In this document: piece after piece, positions 4,710-5,570 of the stretch
Layout: each line of letters starts with the position of its first letter
How positions within the stretch are numbered: the stretch's first letter is position 1
Assembly: GCA_013816225.1 (NCBI GenBank)
Contig: JACDEQ010000154.1
Coordinates: forward strand, 1-5,570
Source of the DNA: Armatimonadota bacterium
Lineage (GTDB): Bacteria > Armatimonadota > Fimbriimonadia > Fimbriimonadales > ATM1
DNA: 5,570 nucleotides
Reading direction: 5' to 3'
Notes under the pieces: model-generated
What the model was told of the DNA's origin: nothing
What the model saw: only the letters and a program-made list of their open reading frames with translations
Database searches by the model: none
Made by a program: the position numbers and the translations under genes

Positions 4710-5570
4710 ATGAACGCCACCCTACAGACCTGGCTGGACGGCCAGATCGCCGACCTCAAGGTACAACATCTCTACAAGTACCCACGGCTTCTGGAGTCGC
4801 CTGCCGGTGGGACGGTCCGCATGGATGGAAAGGCTGTCGTCAATCTTTCCAGCAATAACTACCTTGGGCTCGCCAATCACCCTCGCATGCGCGAGGCCGC
4901 GATCAAGGCCATCGAAAAGTGGGGTGTCGGCGCAGGGGCGGTCCGCTGGATCGGCGGGACGATGGAGGTCCACGACGAATTGGAAGAAAAACTCGCGGAA
5001 TTTAAGAAGGTCGAGGCCGTGCTTGTTTTTACGTCTGGATTTACGGCCAATAGCGGCACAATCCCTTCGGTCATGACGAAGCAGGACGTAATTGTCAGCG
5101 ATGAACTGAATCACGCAAGCATTATAGATGGAGTGCGCTTAAGCGCATCCGAGTACCGAAAATCCGATGGATGGGTGTATGCGCATAAGGACATGGACCA
5201 TCTGGAGGAAATTCTAAAGAAGGCCGGAAACTTCAAAAAGAAAATGATTGTTACGGACGGCGTTTTCAGCATGGACGGCGACATTGCCCCCCTCGCGGAA
5301 ATCGTCGAGTTAGCAGAGAAGTATGACTCTTTGGTGATGGTAGACGATGCCCATGCAAGCGGCATTTTGGGCAAAAGTGGCGCAGGAACTACATCGCATT
5401 TCAATTTATATGGCCGCGTGGATATTCAACTCGGAACTCTGAGCAAAGCCCTCGGCGTGGTTGGCGGATATATCGCCGGATCGAAATCACTGAAAGAATA
5501 CTTGATCAACCGTGGCCGCCCGTATCTATTTAGTACCGCCCTACCTCCATGCACGGCAGCGGCATTAATT
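4710..5570 (+). CDS. kbl: Alpha-oxoamine synthase, glycine C-acetyltransferase (2-amino-3-ketobutyrate CoA ligase)-like, 3' end cut
   Basis: The first 287 residues of a protein normally near 395 are present; it runs off the right edge. It is a fold-type I PLP enzyme that condenses an amino acid with an acyl-CoA. Visible motifs are SNNYLGLANHP near the N-terminus, the glycine-rich GVGAGAVRWIGGT, SGFTAN (109-114), DELNHASIIDG with H135 (expected to stack on PLP), TDGVFSMDGD (182-191), DDAHASG with D213 and H215, and GTLSKALG with the Schiff-base lysine K246. RPYLFSTALPP follows, as in this family. The overall pattern resembles glycine C-acetyltransferase and the broad-specificity oxoamine synthases of Thermus-type bacteria more than dedicated BioF. 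However, 8-amino-7-oxononanoate synthase activity cannot be excluded, and no biotin or threonine dehydrogenase gene is in view. The ATG at 4710 precedes the usual N-terminal helix. The gene is expressed from its own promoter after the dodecin hairpin. Confidence 0.93.
   Translation, partial: MNATLQTWLDGQIADLKVQHLYKYPRLLESPAGGTVRMDGKAVVNLSSNNYLGLANHPRMREAAIKAIEKWGVGAGAVRWIGGTMEVHDELEEKLAEFKKVEAVLVFTSGFTANSGTIPSVMTKQDVIVSDELNHASIIDGVRLSASEYRKSDGWVYAHKDMDHLEEILKKAGNFKKKMIVTDGVFSMDGDIAPLAEIVELAEKYDSLVMVDDAHASGILGKSGAGTTSHFNLYGRVDIQLGTLSKALGVVGGYIAGSKSLKEYLINRGRPYLFSTALPPCTAAALI

Overview
The window reads as chromosomal DNA of a free-living, probably diderm bacterium. GC content looks moderately high (about 55-60% by eye). 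Genes are densely packed on both strands with short gaps, and I see no mobile element, CRISPR array, tRNA or rRNA. Lineage is a guess: an STN-like secreted protein with a Pro/Met-rich linker, GGTAGWAT-type promoters almost touching start codons, and mostly TAG stops would fit Armatimonadota (Fimbriimonas-like). That rests on recall and needs a search.

Layout, left to right. (1) 1-870, minus: Gfo/Idh/MocA oxidoreductase, 3' end cut by the window. (2) 871-915: compact divergent promoter region with a perfect 8-bp inverted repeat. (3) 916-1467, plus: Met/Lys-rich helical lipoprotein. (4) 1488-1515: strong terminator shared by convergent genes. (5) 1516-2248, minus: SMI1/KNR4 (SUKH) protein whose frame is broken by two apparent single-base losses. 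(6) 2275-2982, minus: exported protein with an STN-like domain. (7) 3020-3352, minus: small multi-helix membrane protein ORF interrupted by an in-frame TGA. (8) 3362-4354, minus: class I ketol-acid reductoisomerase (KARI, ilvC family) that appears to lack two catalytic residues. (9) 4437-4640, plus: dodecin, divergent from the KARI gene, followed by a hairpin. (10) 4710-5570, plus: alpha-oxoamine synthase (glycine C-acetyltransferase-like), running off the right edge.

The minus-strand genes from the KARI gene to the SMI1 gene are spaced 9, 37 and 26 bp apart, so they may be one transcript. No ilvB, ilvN or leuA accompanies the KARI gene. The oxidoreductase, dodecin and oxoamine synthase are ordinary metabolic genes with no evident link to each other.

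The points most worth checking are the KARI active-site substitutions, the TGA inside the small membrane ORF (with a hairpin at a selenocysteine-compatible distance), and the doubly frameshifted SMI1/KNR4 gene. I found no convincing new multi-gene system.
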